Shown piece after piece: positions 30,392 to 40,807 of a stretch of DNA of 64,000 nt (positions within the stretch are counted from its first letter, which is position 1; every line of letters starts with the position of its first letter). Source of the stretch: Emiliania huxleyi CCMP1516. Its lineage: Eukaryota; Haptophyta; Isochrysidales; Noelaerhabdaceae. The notes beneath the pieces were generated by a model. It ran no database searches. It saw nothing but the letters and a program-made list of their open reading frames with translations, and was not told the origin of the DNA. Made by a program: the position numbers and the translations under genes. Location of the stretch: NCBI RefSeq assembly GCF_000372725.1, contig NW_005198611.1:245607-309606 (forward strand). The letters are read 5' to 3'.

Positions 30392-33300
30392 ATGGCCGGG
30401 TGCATGAATGTGTCGAGCTCCATTGACGTCGTGACCGTCCTTCTCCTCTCAACCTTCTCCAATGCACCACCCGAGGGGGGCAGCTGCCCGGCGGCGACCC
30501 GTGAGAGCAGCGGCAAGTGCTGGATGGATCACCGCTGGCATTTGGTGCCAACGTTCGCCTTCCTGGCAGCGTCGCATTTCAACGCTCGCAGCGCTCGCTA
30601 CGGTGCCTTCAATCAAAGCCTCTCTCATTGCGACCGGAAGATCCGCCTCTGCTTTGCAGACTCTATGACGCATCCCTACACGGCTTTCGAGGAGACGCTG
30701 CTGCGCGTGCCCCCAAGGCAGTTCGTGCAGTTTGCGCAATCTCGTGACTTCATCACTCACTATTCAGGCACTGCTGCCGCGACTGCAGTGGATAGACTTG
30801 AGTCCGATATTGAGTGGCTTCACGGTGTCGTCGGCACCGGGCGGTCGAGCAGCAGTAAATTGACTGCTACTCTCACGAGTGCCCTCGATATCCCGCAGAT
30901 ATCGTACAAGGCAACCTCGCCGACGCTCGCCGATGAGACATTATATCCTTTCTTTGGCCGGACCATACCGTCAGACAAATTTGTCGCTGAGTCAATCGTC
31001 CGGCTGTGGCGCGAGCTGAGTCTCAAATACGCTGCTGTTATCTACGTAACTGACGAGTACGGTATTGCCTTCAACGACGCGATTGTCGTCGCGGCGGAGT
31101 CATCCGAGGTCGACGTGCGCTCCTTCCCGTTTTCCGCCCGCGAGTCGCGGGCGGAAAAGACAGCTTTAACGCAAGCGATCTCTAGCTTGAAGTTGTGGAA
31201 GCCACGCGAGACCACCCCGGTGCAAAACATCTTACTGATTGGATATGACAACCATGCCCAATTATTGTATGAGGCGGCTGTCGCGCAGCCGCATCCGCTG
31301 CTATCGCCTGACTCCCCGGCGCTCGTCATGCTTGGCGACGGATTTGCGGCGCCAGACCTGGACGCGATCCCTCCTGGCAAAGCGAGGGAGGCCGCCAACG
31401 GGGCCGTGAGCATCCGAGCCGTCGGCGCAACCGACGACGGTAATGTGCACTGGTCCAACTTCGTCGAGGACTGGCCGTCAGCAGAGGCGGAGAGGGAACA
31501 CCTGAACCGCTACTTGCCGGGCGAATGGAAGGTCGACGAGGACTTGTTCACTAATGAGAGCTTCTTCAACCTCAGCGTATCCGATCAGGCCCGCAATACA
31601 GCGGCGTTTGCCTACGATGCGGTTTCGACCCTGGGTCTCCTGGCGTGTGAGGTGCTGCCACGCGGCCCCTTGCCGGCGAACGCGAGCTTTGGCAAGCGCA
31701 TGTGGGAGGCGATGCCAAGCCTTCGCTTTGAAGGGCTCACGGGCCACGTCAGATTCGACAACGATCGCAGCCGCGCCAGGTCCAGTTCAACATTTGAGCT
31801 GCTCAACTTTGTTCTCCTGGAGGATGGCTTCACGGCGATCCCACGGGGGACGTTTGGCGTACGGCAAGACGTTGAGCAGGTGCACAACAGTCTGAGGTAC
31901 TCCTTTGGCAGCCTCGGACCCGTTCGCGACCCGCCGAACAAGTCCGAGCCCAGCGAAAAGCATGTTATCATTATCACTGCTGTCGCGACTATCGGGCTGA
32001 TTGTCTTCCTGGCTCTGTCCGCGCTGCTAAACCGCAAGCTTCGCGCTGCCTCAGAAAAGTACGGTATCTCGCTGAAAAAGCTGCTCAGGCTCTTTGTCTG
32101 GCGCAGACTGCCAAGGTGGTACCAGAAGTGGTACATGAAGCTATTCAAGCTCGATCCCAAGCAGCAGCTCGAAAAGATGCAAAAGCTGCCGTCGATGGAC
32201 CCTTCTCTCGTAGCGGCCCTGAACACGCATGCCGAGCTGCGCCGCTTGTACGCGCGTTACGCATCACGCGACGCCGCGATGACGTTGGACGATTGGCTGC
32301 GTTTCTGCTCAGTCGAGCAGCGCGAGGTCAACCTCGAGGCCGCGCACCTCGCCTTCGCGCGCGTGGCTGCTGGCGACAAGTTCCGCTCGAGTCCAGAAAA
32401 CCTCTCGGGTCGATCCTCGGGTTTGAAGTCGCTATTTGAGTCATCGCTCAAACCCGGGACTGCACCCAGTGGTGCGGGCATCCCGGGGCGCAGATTCATG
32501 AAGATGCTGCCTCGGACCCGTGGGGCGGGTGCCACCAGCAGCACGGCCATGCAGAGCATCGCCAATTCGCCCGACCGCCTCTCCTTTGAGCACTTTGCGT
32601 TGCTCATCGTGAGCGCGCAAAACAAAGCTGCCTCGCCCGCGCTGCTAAACAAGGCGCACGACATCTCGCGGCCAATCTCCGAATACTGGATCGCGGCATC
32701 GCACAACACGTGAACATGAAACCCCTCCCGAGCGCTACAACTGGTGATGCCACAACTCACCGGCCTCTCGTGGAACAGGTACCTCGTCGGCCACCAGCTA
32801 ACCTCGGATGCCTCCGCCAAGATGTACTCCCGCCAGCTCATCCAGGGCTGCCGCTGCCTCGAGGTGTGCAGCTAGAGGAGGGCCCTCTCACGCACAGCCA
32901 AGACCGTCAGGGCCCTCTCACGCCTCCAGTACCACGCGCCTCAGATTGACATCTGGAATGGGAAGGACGGCGAGCCAGAAGTGACGCACGGCTACACCCT
33001 CGTTAACAACGTCAAGCTGCGCAAGGTGCTGGAGCAGATCAAGAAGTTTGCGTTTAAAACCTCCGAGCTGCCGGTCATACTCTCGCTTGACGTCAACGCG
33101 AGTCCCAGGCAGCAGGAGAAGGCAGCAGCCATGATCGTGTCCATCTTTAAGTCGGATTTGATGCTCGCTGACGAGATTGGGGGGACCCACGCGCTGCTGC
33201 GGCCGAGCGTCAGCCCCGGGCAGCTGCGTCGGCGAATCCTTTGCAAGGGCAAGACAGAGGCAGGCCGCCAGCGTTGCGGCTCCTTGACGAGGCGCTTGCG

Positions 33301-34780
33301 CGCGACGCCAACGTCAAAGGCAAGGAGACGCTTCCGGCCGTCAGACGCGACAATGCAGGCCTGAGGCGCTCCCTGAGAATCGTGCTGAAAGGCAGCGCCT
33401 ACAAAGCGCGTGGTGGCCGTAGCGATGTCCCTGACAGCGGTCGTGACTTGAGCGACGGCGACGAGTCCCGGCCGAGTGGAGGCGATTCGCGCTTGGGCAG
33501 CAGCGACGAGCAGTCGAGCGAGGCGCGACTGAGCAAGACAGTACTGCACCAGATGCCACTGCAAAGGATTGAGGCCGCGCACGCCCTGACGTTTGACGCC
33601 TTTTGCTCCGAGGCGATTGAGAGTAGCGCTGCGGACCTTCTCACAGTCACCTCGGCCTCTGAGCTCAAGTTCACGCCTGCTTTCAGCCAAGAAAAGGAGG
33701 GAGCGGTGAACAAGCGTGGCAGTGGGTGCGATGTCATCATGAGCAGCCTGCGGCACAGATGTAGGGCGCGGACCCGCCGGCAAGGTGTTATGGTGACGCG
33801 CACCAACATGGAGAACCCGGAGCAGCAGCGAGTGAGCGATGAGGAGTGGGTTGAGGCTATGCTTGCACGGACGGCTCGCCGCCTCGTGCGCATCTACCCT
33901 CGAGGCACGCGCACGAAGAGCGACAACTTCGACCCGCTGCCCTACTGGAGTGCAGGGGCGCAGCTGTGCGCGCTCAACTTGCAGACCAACGATCTGCCGA
34001 CGCAGCTGCACCATGCGCTCTTTGAGCTCAACGGCGGCTCCGGTTTTGTGCTCAAGCCGGCCGAGATGCTCGGAAACGCGCCCCGCTGGCCTCCTCCGCG
34101 CGTGCTGCTGCACGTGGCGACGCTGCGCCCGATCTCGCTCCTCAATTTGCCGGCGGTCGGCACGGATAGGCCGGATCTGATCGGGCCACGCGCCGAGTCG
34201 CACAGGCACTGCAGTGGCCTCTCCATCGCGCTAGGTCGGTCTGGAAGCGGGTCGCCGCACGTCACCACTGAAACTGGCAAGGGTGACGACGCCGCGGCCA
34301 CTTCCAACAACCTCCCCTCTCTCAGCATCGAGCTGCACACCATCGGTGGCTTCGCGTGTGTGAGCCCAGCGCTGCCGCCTTCCGCGGCAGCTCGTGCGCG
34401 GAAAGGGTGGTGGCTGCAGCTCTACGCACTTCGAGGGCGAGTTGCACTGCGTCGCGGCGGAGCCGCAGCAAACAGTGCTGCGAGTGGCGGTGGTCGACGA
34501 GGCCGACGCGGAGGTGGCGTACGAGACGTGCGTGCTCGGCGTGCTGCGGGAGGGCTACCGCGTCCTTCACCTGCGCTCGATGCGAGGTACGCGCATCAAG
34601 AACTGCTTTCTGCTCTGCCACGTCTCCTTCACCACCCAGGTCAACGCTTGGGTCGGCGAGCAGCCTATGGTGACGACGCTTCGCCAGTTGCAAGGCGAGG
34701 TCGACTCAGCTCGCAGCCGCATCCGTGAGCTCGAGGCGCTGGCGGCGCGAGTTAATCAAGAACGCGAGCCGATAAGTTAA
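30392..34780 (+). CDS. receptor-type phosphoinositide phospholipase C (ligand-binding region + TM + PLC)
   Basis: Exon 1 (30392-32709) encodes a leader, a ~500-residue region with periplasmic-binding/ANF-receptor features (ISYKATSPTLAD, YPFFGRTIPSD, AAVIYVTDEYG, NILLIGYDN, AFAYDAVSTLGLL), a TM helix at residues ~524-546, and an EF-hand-like region ending WIAASHN. Splicing (introns 32710-32778, 32864-32944) gives SHNTYLVGHQL, GCRCLEIDIWNGKDGEP and VTHGYTLVN: the PLC X domain with both catalytic His (His771 first). The Y domain follows (RIYPRGTRTKSDNFDPLPYW; LNLQTNDLPTQLHHALFELN; GGSGFVLKP), then C2 strands after an intron at 34356-34419. One more intron is needed in the X-Y linker (33250-33370, unresolved). 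PI-PLCs hydrolyse PIP2 to IP3 and DAG. The exon 1 frame is continuous, so the fusion is not an assembly join of separate ORFs. Confidence 0.85.
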
Positions 34781-35160
34781 AAAGCCGAATTAGTGTTCTG
34801 TGTCTTCTATTGTTTTGTTGGTCGATACGTGGCACATCTCAGGTGACCATAGACGTTCTGTTTATAAATGTAGAGCCAATAATGCGACGCCGGTCACACA
34901 CGAGAGCGCGACGTGCAGCTCTTGTGAGCAGGAACAGTCCACCTCGCGATCGCAATATCGGGCGCCCATGCCGCCGGCCCTCGCAGACCCCTTCCACGCT
35001 GTGCGGGACGGGGAAAGCGAGAGCGCCGGAACGAGGTTTCCAGCACGGAACGCCGTCATGTCGCGCGAAGCTTCGCCCCCGCCGCACCAGAGCTGCACTC
35101 GCCCGGCGCCGTAGACCGGCGCGTGGCTTGATACTATACACCGCCACTGCAGTGGCCTCG

Positions 35161-35958
35161 CTAGGGAGCGGCGCACGGCTGGACGTCGGCCGGGACGCGC
35201 CCCGCCTTGGCGAGTACCTCGGCAGCGCACGCCGCGGGCGCCGGCCCCTTGTACGCCTTGCAGACCTCCTCGGTCAGTTTAGAGCCGGACGACTTGGAGA
35301 GGTTGCCCCCGACAACCACCCAAGGCGTGTACTTGTGGTCGGAGGGGGTCAGCGCGAAGTACTTGCGCTGCAGGGCGGCGGCGCGCGGCGCGTCCTTGAC
35401 GCACGCGTCGAGCTTGGTCGCGTCCATCTCTGCGGCGCTCGCGCACCTGGAGAGGCATTCGTTGGAGACGCGTGGGACTCGAAAAGGAGGTGCAGGCTGC
35501 GCAGGGCGCACTTGGCCGAGGTCGCGGCGATGTCCTCCGTCCCCTTGAGGAAGGCCGACTCGAGGCACGTAAAGTACGGGAAGTGCACTTTGAAGGCTGG
35601 GTACTCGTCGATAGCGCACTGCTCGTACGAGTTAGCCGTGCACTCGTTGGGCCCGTGCTGGCAGGTCAGAACGCCGCCGTTGTACTTGGCGTTGCCGAAC
35701 GGAACTACGGAGGCGTGGGGCAAGTGAGAAGGCGAGGTTGGCACGAGCAGTTGGCAAAGAACTTGCACCGAGCGTCACGTTCATGATTGCGCCGACCTTC
35801 TCCACGGCCTCGACGAGCGGGCCGGTGGAGAACTGGGCGCAGCCGGGTCAGAGGGCCTCGGTGCACGCGAGCACGGGCACGGGCTGTGCGGCGTTGCTGT
35901 ACGCCGTGGCGAGCGTGGGAAGGAGGAGCGCCGTCGAGAGCGTTCGAGACACGGTCAT
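35161..35958 (-). CDS. GILT-family thiol reductase with in-frame TGA (probable selenoprotein)
   Basis: Exons 35958-35769, 35704-35503 and 35446-35161 join in phase to 225 residues. A signal peptide (MTVSRTLSTALLLPTLATAYS) is followed by the active site of gamma-interferon-inducible lysosomal thiol reductase: where the family has E-A/S-L-C-x-x-C the sequence reads TEAL-TGA-PGCAQF, with TGA at 35850-35848 (residue 37). Downstream are MNVTLVPFGNAKY, the GILT hallmark CQHGPNEC, and HKYTPWVVVGGN. GILT reduces disulfides in endosomes or lysosomes. TGA in the place of the first redox Cys is best read as selenocysteine. Intron 1 is GT-AG; intron 2 (35447-35502) needs GC (CCT|GCGCAG). I could not identify a convincing SECIS element between 34781 and 35160. 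Confidence 0.85.
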
Positions 35959-36282
35959 GGCGGCCGACTTCCAACCCTCAGAGAAAAAAGTTGCTAAACG
36001 GGGTTGCTAAAGAGGCAGACTCCCTAGGGTGGGCGACGGATAGCGCACCACACACCTCTCCTTAAAATCCCTGTGTGGTGGCGGCGTGCCGTCCTCCCAT
36101 CCCTCCCTTGGGTTGTCTGTTTTCTTTCTTTCTTTCTAAACGTGGTTGCTCAGGTCCACTCTCGTTTCGAGCACTTTTGTACCTCCACGGTCGGTGTTGG
36201 CGCTTGGGTTCCCTTCGGCGTACATCGTGGGGTGACTGACGATCGGATTCGTCTTCGCCGGACTTCTTCCGTTTGGGAGAGA
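35959..36282. other. intergenic, upstream of the GILT gene
   Basis: Contains the presumed GILT promoter. At 36026 is the CTAGGGTGGGCGACGG motif shared with 13550, and a TTTC-rich run at 36120-36137. Confidence 0.45.
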
Positions 36283-36332
36283 GAGATTTTTAGCAATAGA
36301 GCTCTACCAAACAACTCTAACACTCACACATC
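36283..36332 (+). repeat. dispersed repeat copy (TTTTTAGCAATA..CCAAAC family)
   Basis: ATTTTTAGCAATA then a 7-bp insertion AGAGCTC before TACCAAACAACTCTAACACTCACA. It directly adjoins the 3' side of the degenerate ORF on the minus strand at 36340-37180. Confidence 0.75.
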
Positions 36333-36339
36333 GTTTGGG

Positions 36340-37180
36340 GCCTGCCCTGTTCACGCGCGCGCAAGACGTGCAGACAGGGTTGCCAGGTGAGAGCGAATGG
36401 CGCGGTTCACGCCTCGCACAACAGAGAGAGGAATGCGCTCTGCATGGACCATGGTGGGACATAAAAGAGAGCGAGTACTTGGGCGAGTAGGCCGTGCGGT
36501 CGACGCTGCCGCGCGCGACCTTGCGCGCGAGGCGGCGCAGCTCGAGAACGGCGGTGGGCGAGAAGCCGCCGCCGAACGTCTCGTGGAGCAGCAGGTTGAA
36601 GTTGTTGCGCTTGACAAAGATCGCGTCGTGGTAGAAACCGCGATGCGCCTTGACGTAGCCGTGGCCGGTCTTGTGGGAGAAGGGTTGGCCGGGCTGCCCG
36701 CGCGCCTTGCAGCCCATGTTTAGGCGACGGGCCTTCTCTTCGGTGTTGCCGAAGGCGTAGGAGTGGCCAACGGAGGCGGGCGTGCCGCCGCTCGAGGCGT
36801 TGCCAACGCCCGCCGAGGAGGTCTTGAGGAGGGGCGTCCAGAGCTTGACCTCATTCACTTCATCGCACCCCCCCGGCCCTGCATGGGGTTCTGCGAGGTC
36901 GGTCTTGTACCCGTCATTGTACTGCCGGGTGAGCTCCGTCCGGTTTCTCCTTGTCACCGTGCACGTCACGACCGGCGTTGGCCGGGGCGTGCATCGCGTC
37001 CGCCCAGGCGGCGAGGACGCCGTCGTGGGGCCGCCGGTGGTGGGCCTTGTTGTAAAGGTAGTCGCCGAAGAAATCGACTGGCATGCCCCGCTCGAGCGCG
37101 ACCCGAAGGGTGGGAAGCGCCGCGGAGAGCCAAGTTTTTGTGTCCGTTCGGCGCGACGGCGCGGCTCACTCTCCATGCCG
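36340..37180 (-). pseudogene. degenerate mobile-element ORF
   Basis: Three minus frames together spell a protein of a type common in repeated algal DNA: FFGDYLYNKAHHRRPHDG, YNDGYKTDLAEPHAGPGG, then HSYAFGNTEEKARRLNMGC, SHKTGHGYVKAHRGFYHDA, LLLHETFGGGFSPTAVLEL and, after a further frame change, VHAERIPLSVVRGVNRAI. The frame changes without splice signals indicate decay. I recognise the pattern from ORFs near reverse transcriptases or recombinases in protist genomes, not a specific family. The dispersed repeat at 36283 may be its terminus. Confidence 0.5.
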
Positions 37181-37329
37181 TGAACAGGCGCCCTATCCAT
37201 CTGATCTTCTTCTCTCGCTCCTCTGCGCATGCCTGGGTCTTATCATTGTTTCGTACCCATGTGCCCATCTCTGGATGGCGATCGAAGCTGCCCTCCCCAC
37301 TACCTGCAGTTCACCCTCTCCGGCGAGCT

Positions 37330-37440
37330 CCGCACTTGGAGCACTTGGAGTGCAGTCATCAACCTCACATCCAGGACCGGGGAGCTAAGAAGCGCACCCA
37401 GCGGGCCAGATCGGTATCGGGTTACGGGCTAGAGAGCCCT
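37330..37440 (+). repeat. dispersed repeat, longest copy of CACTTGGAGTGCAGTCATC family
   Basis: Runs from CACTTGGAGCACTTGGAG to TTACGGGCTAGAGAGCCCT. The inverted copy at 7664-7773 matches over ~100 bp, including CCCGTAGCCCGATACCGAT. Confidence 0.85.
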
Positions 37441-37631
37441 AGCCCCCCCGCTCTCTTTCTTTCGGGGGGAGGGAGTCTCTGTCAGTGCGGGCAGCGTGCA
37501 CAGGCAATACTGGGCGTTATTTTGTCGTACTCCTCTTTTCGGCGAGCGCTCCAAATCTGCCTTTATTCCCCATTGCCTTTAAGGAGCTGCTGCCGCTCCT
37601 CTCATTTTTTGTTTGTTTGTCTCGTCTCAGG

Positions 37632-37690
37632 AAGAGAGAGAGATTTTTAGCAATACCAAACAACTCACAAAAACAACTCTAACGCTGACG
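37632..37690 (+). repeat. dispersed repeat copy (TTTTTAGCAATACCAAAC family)
   Basis: ATTTTTAGCAATACCAAAC followed by AACTC and a 12-bp internal duplication (ACAAAAACAACT) before CTAACGCTGACG. Confidence 0.75.
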
Positions 37691-37923
37691 AGAGAGAGAG
37701 AGAGAATGAGAGAGATCAGGAATGGCCCGTGTCTTTTGATTCAGGCGCCGCCCGTTCGACTCTTGCTATCACCCTCGCCGTGTGTTTGTCTCCTTTGTAA
37801 CGCGCCTCTTCCTTGTTTCCACTACAGCTTGGGAGGACACGCCATTTGTTTTCTCGAATCGGTAGAAGGCGCCTCGGACAAGGGCGGACAGCTACGACCC
37901 CACGGTGCCGAGTCGCTACGGTG

Positions 37924-38822
37924 ATGAGTCGCTACGACCCCACGGTGCCGAACCTGTCGCCCCGGAGCACCCTCGAGGCGCTCCGCGCGCGCAGGAAAAA
38001 TCCGTCTTCTCCGGCGCTGGCGAGAGGCGGCAGCGACTCGATGTCGGATCTCATGGCGTACGGGCAGCAGCTGGAGAGCGCTGACGGGGCGCCGATGCTT
38101 CCAGAGTCGCGGCGCGCGCGCACGATCGCCCGCGCCGTCCCCGCGCCTCACCTCCATCCCACACACACACACACAATTATCCGCCACGCACCCACCCCCG
38201 ACCCACACAGCGGCAACGACGACGACGGCGCCGCGTATGCCCCGGCTGCCGATGCATTCGACGCCGCCGCTGGCGAGTCGCCCTCGCTGCTGCAAGTGTG
38301 GCTCTGCATGCTCGCAGCTATGGAGCTCCCCATCATCGTCCACTCCATCGCGACGGCCGACCCGCTCGACTCCGATGCCGCCGAGCGGCTCTACACTCGC
38401 TGCGTCCTCGCGCTGCTCCGGCTGCTTGCTGCGGCGGCGGCTGACCGGCACGTTCTCGCCGCCGTCGCCACGGTGCACCTCCTCGAGCTCGCCCTCCTCG
38501 GCTACGAGGCGCGCCTCGCCCACTCGCCGCCCGTTTGCACAGCGCGCCAACGCCGCACACCCATCGCCCCGGCCATCTCCGGCACGTCGCCCCTATCGAT
38601 CCTCCCATCGCCCGGCATCGCCCGCGCCCATGTCGCCTCTCTGCCCCGCCTACCCGCCCTCGCTCCCCTGTGCGGCCGCAGGCGTACGACTCGCTAGTCA
38701 ACTTGACCCTCGCCGGCCTACCTCTCGCTCGCAGCGGCTTGCGGCTCACGATGGCCACGAACGCTGCCGTCCTCGTCGCCGCCGCCGGCGTCGCCCCTCC
38801 GCCGCGAGCAAAGTCAGATTGA
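37924..38822 (+). CDS. small multi-helix membrane protein (weakly ERG28-like)
   Basis: Exons 37924-38508 and 38682-38822 join in phase to 241 residues. The first ~110 residues are disordered and Pro/His-rich with a (TH)n tract. The second part has hydrophobic segments SLLQVWLCMLAAMELPIIVHSI, RCVLALLRLLAAAAA and VLAAVATVHLLELALLGYE, and the last exon adds LTLAGLPLARSGL and ATNAAVLVAAAGVA. The order R-LL-AA...ATVH-LLE recalls ERG28, the scaffold of sterol demethylation enzymes in the ER, but this is a weak by-eye match. The 173-bp intron requires a GC donor (GAG|GCGCGC) and ends GCCGCAG. Confidence 0.55.
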
Positions 38823-40807
38823 GCGAGTGTCGCTTGGGGGCCTGCCTCGGTGGCGACAAGTGAAGAGCAGTGTGCGACAGACCGCGCAGCGCTGATGTCT
38901 GGCATGCGTGTACATGGCCCGCATTGCCATGAGTTGTGAAGAGTTGTGAATCGCGAGCGTCCGGGGACCCTCCTCATCATCTCCTCACCTCTCTCAGTGT
39001 ATCGTGTATGTGACTCTCTTTGAGCTTCAGTGTACAACGTGGTACACTCCTCTGCGCATTTAGATTTTATTGTAGAAGCTAGTAGCTAGCTAGTTAGCTA
39101 CGCGGAAAACACCTCTTGGTTCTGTATACGGGTTACGGCCATGCGGGGTGTGGACCGTGAGTTGACCAATGACCAGGGGGTTGTGCGCCGGGCCCTCCTG
39201 CTCGGCTCCAGCCGGTAGACAAGACTTGTCATCAACAGAGGAGAAGGATCTGACACCTCAGGGCTGATGTGACCAAGCGCTGGTAGCGTGGTTTAACCTC
39301 ACACCCATGGTCTCACAGTGTGCCGGCAGTCGTCGAGCAGTGTCGCTCACACAAGCCGCAGCACAAGTGACTGAGGGCCAGTGAGGGCGAGCCCATGGCT
39401 CGTTGTGGGCCACGATGTCTCAAATATGAAGGGTTTTGACTCCTTCCAGCTCCTGACGCTATCCCTGGCAGCTCTAATGACCAGGGTCGGTAGTGCTGTG
39501 GTAGAGGGTGCTCATACTAGCGCAAGAGCTGCCACGCTCGCCCAGACCGTCCCCTTCTGGGGCCGGTTCCGCAGCCCAGGAGAGCCGACCGCGGGGCCGT
39601 GCCGCGGGTGCCTACTGCCGAGTGCCACAAACACTGCGCCGTCCCGCCATCACCTACAGGCTGTCTTGTGTGATGGTTGGGATGTCCAAAACGCCACCAT
39701 CTTGGCTCTTGCGACCTCAAACCCGCGAGCTGTATGGGTGGTCCTGACGTCGACAGACGCCCGAGGACCTGAGGGAGGGTGTAGAGGATGTAGAGTGTAG
39801 AGCGCTGTAGAGCTGTAGAGATGTAGAGCGCTGGAGAGCGCTGGAGAGCGCTGGAGAGCGCTGGAGAGCGCTGGAGAGCTGTAGAGCTCTACATCCGGCG
39901 CGTGACGATGTGAGTCGCCTGTAGAGCGATGTAGAGCGCGATTTTGCTGTAGAGTTTGTTGTAGAGGCTCTACAGCCAAACCGCCGGGAAGGCAGTGACT
40001 CAAAGAGGTCGAGCCGCGCTAATGGGGTGTCTCCGAGCTTACTGGAGTTCTGATGGACAGCCCTGACTATCCCTGACACACAGAGAGTCACTCCGACGGC
40101 ACACAACACCCTATGACTGCGTCATGACCAGCCTGCCATGTGTCGCCGGTGCCGCATTCGTCGCTGTGCTTCTTTAGCAGGCGGTGGACTGTCGGCTGCG
40201 AGGACGGTCGCATTTGCGCGAGGCGAGGCGAGCATTCAGACGCGTTGCATGCGCCATGACTCGCGCCAGCGCGTGCGGGAGCTCCTGGCTGAGCGTTGAG
40301 TCCAGGCGAGTTGCGCTGGCCACGATCGCTACGCCGAGCCGAGCTGACGCGCCGAGGCGCCGGCCAGTCGCAGCCGTGAGGCATCCCACCCATTGGGCGG
40401 GCAGACAGAAGGCCAGGGCAGCACTGGCAAGTGCAACGCGCCTCATGTCGGAGAGACCACGGACGGTGAAGCTGAGCCGGAACGCGTCGACAAGTCTCGT
40501 CTGAGCCCGTGGCGGTCGCCGGCCGAGTCTCCGTGCATGGGCCGGTACCTCAGGCGTCACCTCCGCTACGTGGTGTTTTGTACGCTCTATTTAATAAATT
40601 CACTGTAGAATCACTCCGGACAAAGACGGGTTAGACGCACTACGAGGCGCGGTCGTATTCTACCCGTCATAGGAGTTTGGCGAGGCGCGGGACCGTCTGT
40701 GGCGAAGTGGGTCGCGTCCCTCGATTTCCTCAACTCACGGTCCACACCCTTTAGGAAAGCCTTTACGCTGACGTGTATGTACGCAATATCCAATAATAAA
40801 CCGCATC
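38823..40807. other. intergenic, ~2 kb, with a minisatellite
   Basis: Mid-GC DNA with no convincing ORF. The 39790-39980 part is a minisatellite. The segment 39060-39110 is AT-rich with GTAGCTAGCTAG. Nothing else recognised. Confidence 0.5.
39785..39980 (+). repeat. GTAGAG / GAGCGCTGGA minisatellite
   Basis: Many GTAGAG units, with a core of six tandem 10-bp units GAGCGCTGGA at 39826-39880. Irregular spacing of TGTAGAGC follows to ~39980. Confidence 0.9.

Noticed and set aside
35020..35060. Possible SECIS: ATGAC followed by a stem GTGCTGG/CCGGCGC with AAA at the apical loop (minus strand), 3' of the GILT gene
   Set aside because: The distance from ATGA to the loop is too long and no GA lies opposite the ATGA, so the kink-turn core is missing. 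Not listed as a feature.
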